From an uncultured Erythrobacter sp. (GTDB lineage Bacteria; Pseudomonadota; Alphaproteobacteria; Sphingomonadales; Sphingomonadaceae), in NCBI GenBank assembly GCA_937969505.1, contig CALBWA010000014.1, positions 27,731 through 91,730 on the forward strand: DNA of 64,000 nt, in the 5' to 3' direction. Shown piece after piece: positions 48,662-58,913 of the stretch. Under the pieces are notes generated by a model. It was not told the DNA's origin. It did not search any database and saw nothing but the letters and a program-made list of their open reading frames with translations. Every line of letters starts with the position of its first letter. Position 1 is the stretch's first letter. The translations under genes were made by a program, and so were the position numbers.

Positions 48662-49888
48662 GTGGCACAGGCAATTGACGAACGGCGCGATCTTCTGATC
48701 CTGGGCGGAGGGCTGGTGGGTATGACGCTTGCCTTGGCCGCCGCGCGCAAAGGGTTTTCAAGCCATGTGGTTGATCGCGCCGATCCGGCCGAGCTGACGG
48801 CAGAAGGGTTTGACGGGCGCGCTTCTGCCATTTCGACTGCCAGCTGGAACCTGTTCAAGAACATCGGCGTGGCCGAAGCACTGGAGCCTTTTGCCAGCCC
48901 GATCGCCTCCATTGCCGTGACTGATCAGGGCAAGCCAGGACGGCTCGATTTTCAGCCCGAGCCGCATGATGGATCGCTGGGGCGCATGTTTGCTAATCGG
49001 CAATTGCGACTGGCGCTATTTGATGCAGCTGAAAAGGAGCCGCTGATTACATGGTACTCCAAAGCCAATGTCCTTGATCGGCAACGGGGGGAGCATTCTG
49101 TCAGTGCAAAGCTGGGCAATGGCCAGAGGCTGACGGCGCAATTGATGATTGCTGCGGAAGGGCGCGGATCGCCCACTCGCGACGAAGCTGGCCTAGTGCT
49201 GGCGAAATGGAATTACAGCCACCGTGCGATCATCGCCGGACTGACCCATGAAAAACCACACGAGCAAATTGCTTGGGAAATCTTCTACCCTGCCGGTCCT
49301 TTCGCTTTGCTGCCAATGAAGGATACCGCAGATGGCAAGCATGCCAGTGCGATGGTCTGGACGGTCGACGAGAAGGACGCCGCGGGCGTTCTGAAGCTGG
49401 GCGACCGGGCATTTCTAGCCGAAGTGGAAAAGCGCATGGGCGGCATCTTTGGCAAGATTGCCTCCAATGGGCCGCGATCGTCCTATCCGTTGGGTTTCCA
49501 TCATACTGCCCGGATCACCGAGCACAGGCTGGCGCTGATAGGTGACGCTGCCCACGGCATACATCCGATTGCCGGACAGGGCCTCAACCTGGGATTGCGC
49601 GACGTCGGCGCTCTGGTTGAGGTGCTCGACGATGGTCGCCTGATCGGGCTCGAGCCGGGCGATGCCCAATTGTTGGCACGATACGAGCGCTGGCGCGGGC
49701 TGGACAGCTTCATGGTGGCGCTGGCCACCGACGGTCTCACTCGTCTGTTCGGTATTCCAGGGAAAAATGCTTCGGCTTTGCGCCGGATTGGCATGGCAGG
49801 GGTTCAGCGTGCGCCAGTGCTCAAGAACTGGTTCATGGACGAAGCGCGCGGAATGTCGGGCGATTTACCGGTCTTGTTGCGCGCCTAA
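48662..49888 (+). CDS. UbiH/UbiF/VisC/COQ6 family FAD-dependent hydroxylase
   Basis: DLLILGGGLVGMTLALAAARKGFSSHVVDRADP, LIGDAAHGIHPIAGQGLNLGLRDVGALVEVL. Confidence 0.93.
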   Translation: MAQAIDERRDLLILGGGLVGMTLALAAARKGFSSHVVDRADPAELTAEGFDGRASAISTASWNLFKNIGVAEALEPFASPIASIAVTDQGKPGRLDFQPEPHDGSLGRMFANRQLRLALFDAAEKEPLITWYSKANVLDRQRGEHSVSAKLGNGQRLTAQLMIAAEGRGSPTRDEAGLVLAKWNYSHRAIIAGLTHEKPHEQIAWEIFYPAGPFALLPMKDTADGKHASAMVWTVDEKDAAGVLKLGDRAFLAEVEKRMGGIFGKIASNGPRSSYPLGFHHTARITEHRLALIGDAAHGIHPIAGQGLNLGLRDVGALVEVLDDGRLIGLEPGDAQLLARYERWRGLDSFMVALATDGLTRLFGIPGKNASALRRIGMAGVQRAPVLKNWFMDEARGMSGDLPVLLRA

Positions 49889-50811
49889 TTGCCGCCTGCC
49901 TGATCTACCGGGCTCGGCTGACGCACCGGATTGCCAACCCCGTCACGCAAACCGCTTTGGTCAAGCACCGCTGCGGTTTCGATGGTTTCGAGCGCAAACA
50001 TGGCATCGCGGAACCGCTCGGCATCTGCGATCCATGCCGCAGCCTTGTCAGCACCAGGCATATTGCGAATTTCCTCGATCGCATTGTCGTAACGTCCCTG
50101 TTGCAGCGCGGCTCGCGCGCGTTCGAGTCTGCGTTCGGGCTGCGGTGACGGCGTGTTTTCACGGCGGATCACAAAGAGTGCGCTTAACTCCTGACGCAGT
50201 TTTGCCCACGAGGGACCTTCATCGCTTTCGCTGAGCTCAGGCCCAAGACCATCCAGCCGAGCAGTCAGCGTATCGAGACGGATCGGCGGATTTGCACGAG
50301 AAAAATTGATGATTGTGGCAACCGCATTGGGCCATTGATCACCGAAACGCAGGCGGAGTTGGTCGGCAAGATAGCCAAGCTCTGCCCCGCGTTCAATTGC
50401 CCTCCTGGTGGCGAAAGCAATCAGCAATCCTTCGGCGCGGGCTGCATTTCCTGCGGCAGCTTCTGCTTGCAGGTCGAGCCGGGCCAAACGTTGCTCAGCA
50501 GCAGCAAGTCGTTGATCCAGACCGCCCTGTTGCTCGGCCACACGCTCAACCGCTTCAGCAGCTTCGGCCACTTCCGCAGCTTCGGTTGCGGTCACAGAAG
50601 GTGATGGCGACGCGGTGGTGTCAGCTGCGGGAACCTCTGCTTCGATTGCTGCAGATTGACTGGCAAGAGCCGCTGGCTGCTGCGCCACATCATCGGACTT
50701 CCAGAACAGGTAACCTGCCACCAGGGCACCGAACAGGAATGCGCTAAGCGCTACGCCCAGGATAGCCTTGGAAGAGCCGCTCTTTCGGCGGCTGCCGTAT
50801 TTCGATTCCAT
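49885..50811 (-). CDS. Mitofilin/Mic60-like inner-membrane protein (candidate)
   Basis: N-terminal TM KAILGVALSAFLFGALVAGYLFW, long Ala/Glu coiled-coil, C-terminal helical domain; directly beside hemD-hemC as in alphaproteobacterial Mic60 loci. Confidence 0.65.
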   Translation of the reverse strand: MESKYGSRRKSGSSKAILGVALSAFLFGALVAGYLFWKSDDVAQQPAALASQSAAIEAEVPAADTTASPSPSVTATEAAEVAEAAEAVERVAEQQGGLDQRLAAAEQRLARLDLQAEAAAGNAARAEGLLIAFATRRAIERGAELGYLADQLRLRFGDQWPNAVATIINFSRANPPIRLDTLTARLDGLGPELSESDEGPSWAKLRQELSALFVIRRENTPSPQPERRLERARAALQQGRYDNAIEEIRNMPGADKAAAWIADAERFRDAMFALETIETAAVLDQSGLRDGVGNPVRQPSPVDQAGGN

Positions 50812-50869
50812 TTCCGTCCGTTCTGCGACCCGATTAGTGCCCTTATCAGAGCATCATTATCAAGCGTTG

Positions 50870-51550
50870 TTAATGGCACAAGTTGCGCACCATTGCCAAT
50901 AGCGCGCTATCCTCTGCCTTGGTTGCAGCGTGGACAGCCCGCCATCCCCCTCCCACAGGCTCGATGATCCGAGGTCCCAACGCGGCCAGAGTAATGTGCC
51001 GGCGAGGCACCCCCATGCGGTCACATTCATTAGCAAAATGCTCGGCTGCCTTCGCCGAGTGCAGCAAGACAATGCATTCACTGCCGAGCATGGTCGCGAA
51101 CTGGTCAGGCATGGGGCGCATCTGCATTCGGTAAACGAACCGCTCGGTCAGTTGGATACCGGGCGGCTCGATAAGCGGGACGTGGTCTTCACCCGCAAGC
51201 CGCAGGAGATGGCGCGGTTCATCATCGATCTGATCGAGCAGGTTTTGCAGACCCCCGCTGCCCACGCTCTCGATGGTGAACCCAGCCTTTGCTGCAGTTG
51301 TTGCGGTGGCCTGCCCAACCGCAAGAACTGGAAGTTTTTGCAACGCTTCGATCTTGTCGCCCGCCAGTCTTATGGCGTTCCCACTGCCAATCAGCAGACC
51401 GTCTATCGGTGCCAGATCAGGAAGCGTCCAGCCGCGTTTTTCCGCCCGCGACAGGGGATGGCCGATAATTGGAATTCCGTGCGTTACACCGGCCGTGATG
51501 GTCGCCCTCAATCCGGGTTCTGGCCGGATACTGAAGACCCGTCGGGTCAT
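50870..51550 (-). CDS. hemD: Uroporphyrinogen-III synthase
   Basis: RVFSIRPEPGLRATI, LIGSGNAIRL; overlaps hemC by 4 nt. Confidence 0.85.
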   Translation of the reverse strand: MTRRVFSIRPEPGLRATITAGVTHGIPIIGHPLSRAEKRGWTLPDLAPIDGLLIGSGNAIRLAGDKIEALQKLPVLAVGQATATTAAKAGFTIESVGSGGLQNLLDQIDDEPRHLLRLAGEDHVPLIEPPGIQLTERFVYRMQMRPMPDQFATMLGSECIVLLHSAKAAEHFANECDRMGVPRRHITLAALGPRIIEPVGGGWRAVHAATKAEDSALLAMVRNLCH

Positions 51551-52500
51551 CCCTCGCCACCAAAATGCATGCGGATGTTGACCGTAGCGCGCGCCAGAAG
51601 GTCACGCGCAACATCCTTGACCGCTGCAAAATCGGTTGCAGCAAATTCGGCCCGCGCCTCGACATGATTGGCCCCATCCGGGCTATAAAGCACCGCGCGC
51701 ATGGCGATCTGATCATCCTGATATTCCGAATTGACCGCAATCGGGCTGTGGCACGTGCCCCCCAATGCCTCCAACAATGCCCGGTCGGCCAGAACTTCTG
51801 CCTGGCTGGCCGTGTCATTGATCGCATCCAACCAATTGATGACACGTTCATCACCAGCCCGGCATTCAACACCGATAGCGCCTTGCGCTGCGGCAGGCAC
51901 CCACTCGTCAAGCGAAAGCGGTGTACCAACTCCGTGTTGTCCAAGTCTTTCCAAGCCGGCAGCAGCCAGAAAGGTCACATCAGCTTCTCCAGCCTGCAAT
52001 TTTGCAAGGCGCGTTGCAACATTTCCGCGAATTCCCACGATCTGGCAATCAGGCCGATGCAGCAACAATTGCGCAGCACGCCGCGGGGCACTGGTGCCAA
52101 TTTTTGAGCCCGGAGGAATACCGCGGATCGAACTTGCCCCGATCAAGACATCGCGCCGGTCAGCGCGAGGCAGGATTGCGCCGATGGCAAACGTCGCGGG
52201 CCGGAGTGTCTCGACATCTTTCATCGAATGCACCGCCGCATCGATGTGCCCTTCGGTCAGCCATTGATCCAATTCCTTGGTCCACAAGGCCTTGCCACCG
52301 ATATCGGCCAGGGGGCGGTCCTGTATCTTGTCCCCGCTGGCCCGCACAGGCACTAACTCCACAGCGCTTTGATCCCAGCCATGCGCAGCGCACAAGCGTC
52401 GGCGCGTTTCTTCCGCCTGAGCCATTGCAAGCGGCGACTGACGCGTACCAAGACGCATATTTGGCGGGCGGGATGTGGCGGGTGTGGACGCTTCGTTCAT
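51547..52500 (-). CDS. hemC: Hydroxymethylbilane synthase
   Basis: LGTRQSPLAMAQAEETRRRL, GALWTKELDQWLTEGHIDAAVHSMKDVET, IGTSAPRRAAQLL, RGNVATRLAKL. Confidence 0.97.
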   Translation of the reverse strand: MNEASTPATSRPPNMRLGTRQSPLAMAQAEETRRRLCAAHGWDQSAVELVPVRASGDKIQDRPLADIGGKALWTKELDQWLTEGHIDAAVHSMKDVETLRPATFAIGAILPRADRRDVLIGASSIRGIPPGSKIGTSAPRRAAQLLLHRPDCQIVGIRGNVATRLAKLQAGEADVTFLAAAGLERLGQHGVGTPLSLDEWVPAAAQGAIGVECRAGDERVINWLDAINDTASQAEVLADRALLEALGGTCHSPIAVNSEYQDDQIAMRAVLYSPDGANHVEARAEFAATDFAAVKDVARDLLARATVNIRMHFGGEG

Positions 52501-52544
52501 GGGCGCGCTTGCTCTAGCCTCGCAAGAGGCTAAGGGGAAGCGTC

Positions 52545-53579
52545 ATGAGCCTTGTTTTAGGGATAGAATCCAGCTGCGATGAAACCGCAGTAGCGCTGGT
52601 GGAAAGCGACCGGACAATCCGTGCCCAGCGGATTGCCTCGCAGGATGATCAGCACGCTCCCTATGGCGGCGTGGTTCCTGAGATCGCCGCGCGTGCACAT
52701 GCTGAACGCCTGGCCCCCATGATCGAGGCTGTGCTGGATGATGCTGGAGCCAGTTTGGCAGATTGCGACGCGATTGCTGCAACCGCAGGTCCCGGCCTGA
52801 TCGGCGGGGTGATGGTTGGCCTTGTCAGCGCCAAGGCGCTTGCCATGGCCAGCGACCGTCCGCTGCTGGCGATCAATCACCTTGAAGGGCACGCTTTGTC
52901 GCCGCGCCTGACCGACGCCAGCCTCGGCTTTCCCTATCTCTTGCTGCTCGTATCAGGCGGGCATTGCCAGATCCTGCTGGTGGAAGGTGTGGGTGAGTAT
53001 CGGCGCCTTGCGACCACGATTGATGACGCATTGGGCGAAGCTTACGACAAGACGGCGAAAATTCTCGGCCTTGGGTTCCCGGGTGGACCAGCGGTAGAGC
53101 GTATCGCCCGGCAAGGTGATCCCTCTGCAGTTCCCCTGCCCCGCCCATTGCTGAAATCGCCTGAACCGCATTTTTCCTTTGCCGGCCTTAAAAGCGCGGT
53201 CCTGCGCGCGCATGACAGCGGCCAATATGATGCCGCTGACATAGCAGCCAGCTTCCAACAGGCAGCGGTTGACTGCCTGCTCGATCGGTTGGCGCGCGCG
53301 GTGCAGCAATGCCCCGATACGCCCAGCCTTGTTCTGGCAGGAGGGGTCGCGGCCAATCTGGTTGTGCGATCCGCATTGGAGACTTTTGCTGCCAACCATG
53401 GCATGGCCTTCTGCGCCCCTCCGCTGGCCTTGTGCACTGATAATGCGGCCATGATCGCCTGGGCGGGGTGCGAGAGGTTGGAATTGGGGCAGAACGATCC
53501 CCTCGATTTTGTCGCCCGGCCGCGTTGGCCGCTCGATCCCGATGCTGAGCCAGCCCGCGGAGCAGGAGTGAAGGCATGA
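52545..53579 (+). CDS. tsaD: tRNA N6-adenosine threonylcarbamoyltransferase
   Basis: [58 protein letters not shown]. Confidence 0.97.
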   Translation: MSLVLGIESSCDETAVALVESDRTIRAQRIASQDDQHAPYGGVVPEIAARAHAERLAPMIEAVLDDAGASLADCDAIAATAGPGLIGGVMVGLVSAKALAMASDRPLLAINHLEGHALSPRLTDASLGFPYLLLLVSGGHCQILLVEGVGEYRRLATTIDDALGEAYDKTAKILGLGFPGGPAVERIARQGDPSAVPLPRPLLKSPEPHFSFAGLKSAVLRAHDSGQYDAADIAASFQQAAVDCLLDRLARAVQQCPDTPSLVLAGGVAANLVVRSALETFAANHGMAFCAPPLALCTDNAAMIAWAGCERLELGQNDPLDFVARPRWPLDPDAEPARGAGVKA

Positions 53580-54586
53580 CTACTGCAGAGAATGGATCAG
53601 TTGTTGGCGTGCTGGGGGCTGGTGCATGGGGTACAGCGCTTGCCCAGATGCTGGCCAGCGATGGCCGCGACGTCATTATCTGGGCGCTCGAAAAAGACCT
53701 GGTCGATGAAATCAATCGTGATCACCGCAATACACTTTATCTGCCATCCGCTGAATTAAGCGCGTCCATCCATGCAACCAATTCACTGGATGAATTTGTC
53801 GCACTCGACACCATTTTGGCAGTGACACCAGCACAGCATCTTGGCTCTGTACTGGCAGGTCTTCCATCTGGACCGCGTGATCTCGTACTTTGCTCGAAAG
53901 GTATTGAGGCGGGCAGCGGTCGCTTGATGAACGATGTCGCCAAGGATGCCTTGCCCGAAAGCGCTATTGCGGTCCTTTCCGGTCCGACCTTCGCGCATGA
54001 AGTCGCTGATGGCCTGCCAACAGCTGTAACACTCGCCTGTAGCGAGGGCCGCGATCAATGGGCACGTCTTTCCCCCCACATCGCCCGGCCCGCATTCCGC
54101 CCTTATTACTCTGACGATGTGACCGGCGCTGAAATTGGCGGCTCCATCAAGAATGTGCTGGCGATTGCCTGCGGCGTTGTCGATGGCCTGAAACTGGGTC
54201 AGAACGCACGAGCGGCCCTGATCGCGCGTGGTTATGCCGAAATGCTGCGCTTTGGCGAGACGATGGGCGCGCGCGCTGAAACGCTGGCGGGCCTGTGCGG
54301 GCTGGGTGATCTGGTGCTGACGTGTTCGTCAACCTCCAGCCGCAACTTCTCGCTGGGAAAGGCGCTGGGTGAAGGCAACAGCGCAGCCGAGCTCATGGCC
54401 GACCGGCGCACTGTGGCAGAAGGCGCGCATACCGCACCGGTGCTGGACCAGCTGGCGCAGGAACGAGGCATCACCATGCCGATTGTCACAGCCGTAAACG
54501 CAATCCTCAAGGGAGCCGATCCGGCCAGCGTGGTCGCCGAATTGCTGGCTCGGCCCTTGCGCGCTGAACAGGAGCAGCCGGGTTGA
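53576..54586 (+). CDS. gpsA: Glycerol-3-phosphate dehydrogenase [NAD(P)+]
   Basis: [64 protein letters not shown]. Confidence 0.97.
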   Translation: MTTAENGSVVGVLGAGAWGTALAQMLASDGRDVIIWALEKDLVDEINRDHRNTLYLPSAELSASIHATNSLDEFVALDTILAVTPAQHLGSVLAGLPSGPRDLVLCSKGIEAGSGRLMNDVAKDALPESAIAVLSGPTFAHEVADGLPTAVTLACSEGRDQWARLSPHIARPAFRPYYSDDVTGAEIGGSIKNVLAIACGVVDGLKLGQNARAALIARGYAEMLRFGETMGARAETLAGLCGLGDLVLTCSSTSSRNFSLGKALGEGNSAAELMADRRTVAEGAHTAPVLDQLAQERGITMPIVTAVNAILKGADPASVVAELLARPLRAEQEQPG

Positions 54587-56112
54587 GCGACAACGCTTCA
54601 CAAGGCGATATTCAGGCGCTGGCCAAAGGAGGCAGGACCAATTTTCTGGGGTTTTTGCTGCGCCTTGCTGCTCGCCTGCCATTTCTGTTCATCGCAGGAC
54701 GGCTGTATGGCGCCGATGCGCTGGGCCGCTTTGCTTCTGCTCTTGTCGTAATTGAATTGACTGCGCTCCTGTGTTCGATGGGCGAAAAGCGGGGGCTGGC
54801 CCAGCGTTTGACCGATGGAGAGGGCAAGCCCGTCAATCTCGTGCTCGACGGACTGCTGGTCGCGCTGTTTCTGTCGGTTCTGACTGGCACAATTCTGTGG
54901 GTCTTTCCTGCGCCAATGTTCCCGAGTGGCGAATTCAGCCCGCTCGATAAGCTGTTGGTAATTGCAATCCCGGGATATGCGCTGACCGAGATATTGCTGG
55001 CGGCCCAGGCCTACCGCTTTGATATCGCCACCACCGTGCGAGCGCGGGCCGTTGTGGAACCATGGACGATATCGATCATGGCGGGCGTCTTCTACTTTAC
55101 TGCGTATCGGGAAAGCGGTCTTGAGCTGGCATATATCACGTCGATCTTTGCCGGATTGCTGGCGGCCGCATGGCCATTTCTGCGCACTTACGGCTTGCCA
55201 GTGGGGTGGCGATTTAATCCGCGCGCCTTGTGGAAAATGGCGACCCGCGCCACGCCGCTTGCGCTGGCCGATGTGGTCGAATGGGGCACGCGCAGGCTCG
55301 ACATTTTTATTCTGGGTTTCTTTGCAGCCCCTGCTGCCGTCGGCATCTATTACGTGGCGCAACAGGTCGCCAGCCTGCCGCAAAAGCTGAAAACCAGCTT
55401 TGAGCCTATTCTGGGCCCGGTAATCACGCGAAATCTGAAGGACAAGAATTATCCAGCCATTGCAGCGCAAGTGCGCCAGGTGGGTTTCTGGATCATCGCC
55501 GCGCAAGCCGGCATTGCCCTGGCGCTTGGCGTACCGGGAGAGGCCGTGATGGGGCTGGTCGGACCAAACTTTGTCGGCGGCACAGGCGCGCTGGCTTTCC
55601 TTCTTCTGGCAGAGGTGGTTGCGGCCACGGCTGTCGTGTCAGAATCCGCTCTCGTTTATGTCGCTCGCAAGCGGAACCTGGCCATATCGCTGGGCACAAT
55701 TGCGCTACAGGGGGCACTGACCATTGGCGCCATGATGCTGGTCGAAAAGCTCAATTATGCCGAACCCTTCAAAGCCGCAGGCGCAGCAATCGCGCTGATG
55801 TTGGCGTTGGGCACAGCTTCTCTAGTCAAGGCCTGGCTACTATCACGGATATTGGGCGCCCCGGTCAACAATTGGCGATGGGCACTGATATGGGCGACCG
55901 GCCCTGCTGTGGTGGTCGGCTATCTTGCGACACTGCTGCCCGAATGGGCGGAGCTATTGTTCGGCATTCCTGCAATTCTTGCGGTTTACGGATTGGTGAT
56001 CTGGCACCGTGGTTTCGGCCCTGAAGACCGGGTGCTGTTCCGCAAGAATATTGCAGCGGGACCCGGTGAAGCCCCGGTAGCTGCGTCAAACGAAGACCCA
56101 CATTCTCGCTAG
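54583..56112 (+). CDS. Polysaccharide flippase (MATE/Wzx superfamily) membrane protein
   Basis: Multi-TM; FLLRLAARLPFLFIAGRLYGADALGRFASALVVIELTALLCSMG; TTG start overlapping gpsA. Confidence 0.85.
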   Translation: MSDNASQGDIQALAKGGRTNFLGFLLRLAARLPFLFIAGRLYGADALGRFASALVVIELTALLCSMGEKRGLAQRLTDGEGKPVNLVLDGLLVALFLSVLTGTILWVFPAPMFPSGEFSPLDKLLVIAIPGYALTEILLAAQAYRFDIATTVRARAVVEPWTISIMAGVFYFTAYRESGLELAYITSIFAGLLAAAWPFLRTYGLPVGWRFNPRALWKMATRATPLALADVVEWGTRRLDIFILGFFAAPAAVGIYYVAQQVASLPQKLKTSFEPILGPVITRNLKDKNYPAIAAQVRQVGFWIIAAQAGIALALGVPGEAVMGLVGPNFVGGTGALAFLLLAEVVAATAVVSESALVYVARKRNLAISLGTIALQGALTIGAMMLVEKLNYAEPFKAAGAAIALMLALGTASLVKAWLLSRILGAPVNNWRWALIWATGPAVVVGYLATLLPEWAELLFGIPAILAVYGLVIWHRGFGPEDRVLFRKNIAAGPGEAPVAASNEDPHSR

Positions 56113-56274
56113 GTAGAACGCTTCATCGCTGATGCAGGGCGTTCAGTCGCTGTTCAGTGATCAAAGTGCCTTTTGCATGCGTCGTTTTGCTTGGGCGTAT
56201 CCCGCGATCCGCATCTATCAAACGACGAATATATGACACGAGATAACATATCGTGTTTGGGATGGAGGCAGAAG

Positions 56275-58002
56275 ATGAAAAGCACTACAATGGCGTTCGA
56301 GGCACCCCGCAGCCAAAAACTTGCAATCGGTTCTAGCATGTTGATCGCCCACGCGATGATCTTGGCCGCATGCACCAGCCAGTCTGATGAGCAGATCGTA
56401 GTCACCGGGAGCAAGGCACCCTCAGAGCGCGTTACAACGGTCGATGCAGAAGCGCTTCCACCATCCACCGGTTATCCGCCGCCTCCACCTGCCCCAAACG
56501 CTCCTGTGTCAACTGCTGACATGGCCGCTGCGCCTCAGTCCATAGCAGTCAAAGCCTCTCGCCACGCATATCACATCCCCCCGGTTATGATCGCCCCGCA
56601 ACCTGGCCGCGAACGCTATGATGGTGAAGAAGTATCGCCGGTAAAAATGGTTCAGGCAGAGCCTGTCTCGACCTTCTCGGTCGACGTTGACACAGGCGCC
56701 TATGCCAACACTCGCCGTTTCCTGACGCAAGGGCAGCTTCCCCCGCGCGATGCGGTTCGTACGGAAGAAATGATCAATTATTTCCGCTACGACTATCTTG
56801 CACCTAAAGATCGATCTCAGCCCTTCACCGTCACGACGGGCGTTGCCAAGACCCCATGGAACGAGAACACTTATCTGATGCGGATCGGCCTGCGCGGTTA
56901 TGATTTGCCTCATTCCGAGCGGCCACCGGCAAATCTGGTGTTCCTGATGGATGTGTCGGGATCCATGGGCAGTCCGGACAAACTGCCTTTGGTCAAAAAC
57001 GCATTGTCCGGTCTGGCAGGAGAATTGTCACCGCAGGATAAGGTCTCGATTGTCGTTTATGCAGGCGCGGCTGGCCTGGTTTTGGAGCCGACCAATGATA
57101 CGCGCAAGATCCGCGCGGCGCTGGACAATCTGCGCGCTGGTGGCTCAACCGCAGGCGGTGCAGGACTGAAACTGGCTTACAACATTGCTGAGGACAATAT
57201 GATCAAAGGCGGTGTGAACCGCGTGATCATCGCCACCGATGGTGATTTCAACGTGGGCATTTCAGACCGAGATGCTTTGGTCGAACTGATCGAGGAGAAG
57301 CGCGACAGCGGCATCACATTGACCACGCTTGGTTTTGGCACCGGCAATTATAACGAAGCCATGATGGAGCAGATCGCCAATCACGGTAACGGCAATTACG
57401 CCTATATCGACAGCGCGTTGGAAGCGAAGAAGGTGCTGGGCGATGAAATGCAATCAACCTTATTCACCATTGCCAAGGATGTGAAGATTCAGGTCGAATT
57501 CAACCCTGCAGTCATCAGTCAATATCGCCTTGTTGGTTATGAGAACCGCGCGTTACGCGAAGAGGACTTCGACAATGACAAGGTTGATGCAGGCGACATT
57601 GGCGCTGGTCACCAAGTCACGGCGATCTATGAAGTGGTGCCTGCAGGAACCAAGGGATGGGTCGGGCCGCGTCGGTACGAGGACAAGGTTCCGGCAGAAG
57701 CCAATCGTCGTATGGCCGAGGCAGCCCATGTCAAGCTGCGCTACAAATTGCCCAACGCAACGACGTCCAAGCTGATCGACTATGTCGTGCCGAACAGCGC
57801 TTTGAAAAATGCTCGGCAACCGACCGGGGACTTTGCCTTTGCCGCATCGGTTGCTGCATTTGGTCAATTGCTGCGCGGTGATGAACTGATGATGGATTTC
57901 ACCTATGACGACATCGATCAATTGGCCGGTCGCCAAAACGATTATTGGCGCCAGGAATTCCTGCGCCTGACCGAAGTCGCGAAATCGATGAAGGGTGGAT
58001 AA
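56275..58002 (+). CDS. von Willebrand factor A domain lipoprotein (YfbK-like)
   Basis: ILAACTS lipobox; MIDAS motif VFLMDVSGSMGSPDKLPLVKNAL; STFSVDVDTGAYANTRRFL. Confidence 0.93.
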   Translation: MKSTTMAFEAPRSQKLAIGSSMLIAHAMILAACTSQSDEQIVVTGSKAPSERVTTVDAEALPPSTGYPPPPPAPNAPVSTADMAAAPQSIAVKASRHAYHIPPVMIAPQPGRERYDGEEVSPVKMVQAEPVSTFSVDVDTGAYANTRRFLTQGQLPPRDAVRTEEMINYFRYDYLAPKDRSQPFTVTTGVAKTPWNENTYLMRIGLRGYDLPHSERPPANLVFLMDVSGSMGSPDKLPLVKNALSGLAGELSPQDKVSIVVYAGAAGLVLEPTNDTRKIRAALDNLRAGGSTAGGAGLKLAYNIAEDNMIKGGVNRVIIATDGDFNVGISDRDALVELIEEKRDSGITLTTLGFGTGNYNEAMMEQIANHGNGNYAYIDSALEAKKVLGDEMQSTLFTIAKDVKIQVEFNPAVISQYRLVGYENRALREEDFDNDKVDAGDIGAGHQVTAIYEVVPAGTKGWVGPRRYEDKVPAEANRRMAEAAHVKLRYKLPNATTSKLIDYVVPNSALKNARQPTGDFAFAASVAAFGQLLRGDELMMDFTYDDIDQLAGRQNDYWRQEFLRLTEVAKSMKGG

Positions 58003-58042
58003 GGCCTTTGCGTGACGGGATGCTCTGTTTAAGAGCATCCCC

Positions 58043-58783
58043 ATGCAAATCAGAACGCCTATCGCCATCCTTGCCGGTGCACTTGCAGTCACTGCAATTG
58101 CCATTGGCGGAGCGCGGCAGGGAGACGCCGAGTTCGCTAAGCGCCTCTCGGATGAAACAGAGGCCGTTATCGCCGCAAATGATGGCGCTCCGATCAAGGC
58201 TCGCTTTACCAACCGCTGGGGTCACCCCACACGTCACACAGTTTTGTCGGGTGGAGAGAGTGTCGATGAGGCAACGCGTGACCGGGTGGCAAAGGCGGTT
58301 GCTGCAATCGACGGCGTTGGCGGCGTCAGTTGGAGCGATGGAAGCATGCTTGCACAAGGTGCCGAAATGCCGCTGTCCCCCTTGCACTGCCAAGAGGATG
58401 TGAACGCGTTGCTGCAGGCCCGCACGATCCGCTTCGAGGAATCTGCCAGCGCGATCGATCCAGCCAGCAGCACACTGATCGACGAAGTTGCGTTGGCATT
58501 GCGACCTTGCCTCGGCAGCATCATATCGATCACCGGTCACACCGATGCTTCCGGTCCAGAACCGGGCAATCTGCAATTGTCCCGAGATCGCGCACTTGCG
58601 GTCCAGCAGTCCCTGATTGATCGGGGCATCCCCGCTGATGGTCTGCGCGCTAAGGGTGTCGGTTCAGCAGAACCGGTTGCAGGCTTGTCTCCTCAAGACC
58701 CGGCCAATCGCCGCATTGAGTTTGCCGTGGTCGCCACCACGCCCCTGTTACCGACCCCGGTCGACACGCCCGGTCCACGTTGA
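58043..58783 (+). CDS. OmpA family protein
   Basis: SIISITGHTDASGPEPGNLQLSRDRALAVQQSLIDRGIPADGLRAKGVGSAEPVA ... NRRIEF. Confidence 0.88.
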   Translation: MQIRTPIAILAGALAVTAIAIGGARQGDAEFAKRLSDETEAVIAANDGAPIKARFTNRWGHPTRHTVLSGGESVDEATRDRVAKAVAAIDGVGGVSWSDGSMLAQGAEMPLSPLHCQEDVNALLQARTIRFEESASAIDPASSTLIDEVALALRPCLGSIISITGHTDASGPEPGNLQLSRDRALAVQQSLIDRGIPADGLRAKGVGSAEPVAGLSPQDPANRRIEFAVVATTPLLPTPVDTPGPR

Positions 58784-58802
58784 TGAGACAAGGATAGCTA
58801 CC

Positions 58803-58907
58803 ATGCCGATCTGGTCTGAAATACTGGTACTTACCCTCGCCACCTATGCTGCCGGCCTTGCCGTTGGCTGGGTGCTTTGGGGCCGCCGAGACACTTCCAA
58901 GGAGTAA
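58803..58907 (+). CDS. 34-aa single-pass membrane microprotein
   Basis: MPIWSEILVLTLATYAAGLAVGWVLWGRRDTSKE; sits between OmpA and an H3TH membrane protein in the same orientation. Confidence 0.6.
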   Translation: MPIWSEILVLTLATYAAGLAVGWVLWGRRDTSKE

Positions 58908-58913
58908 TTCCGA

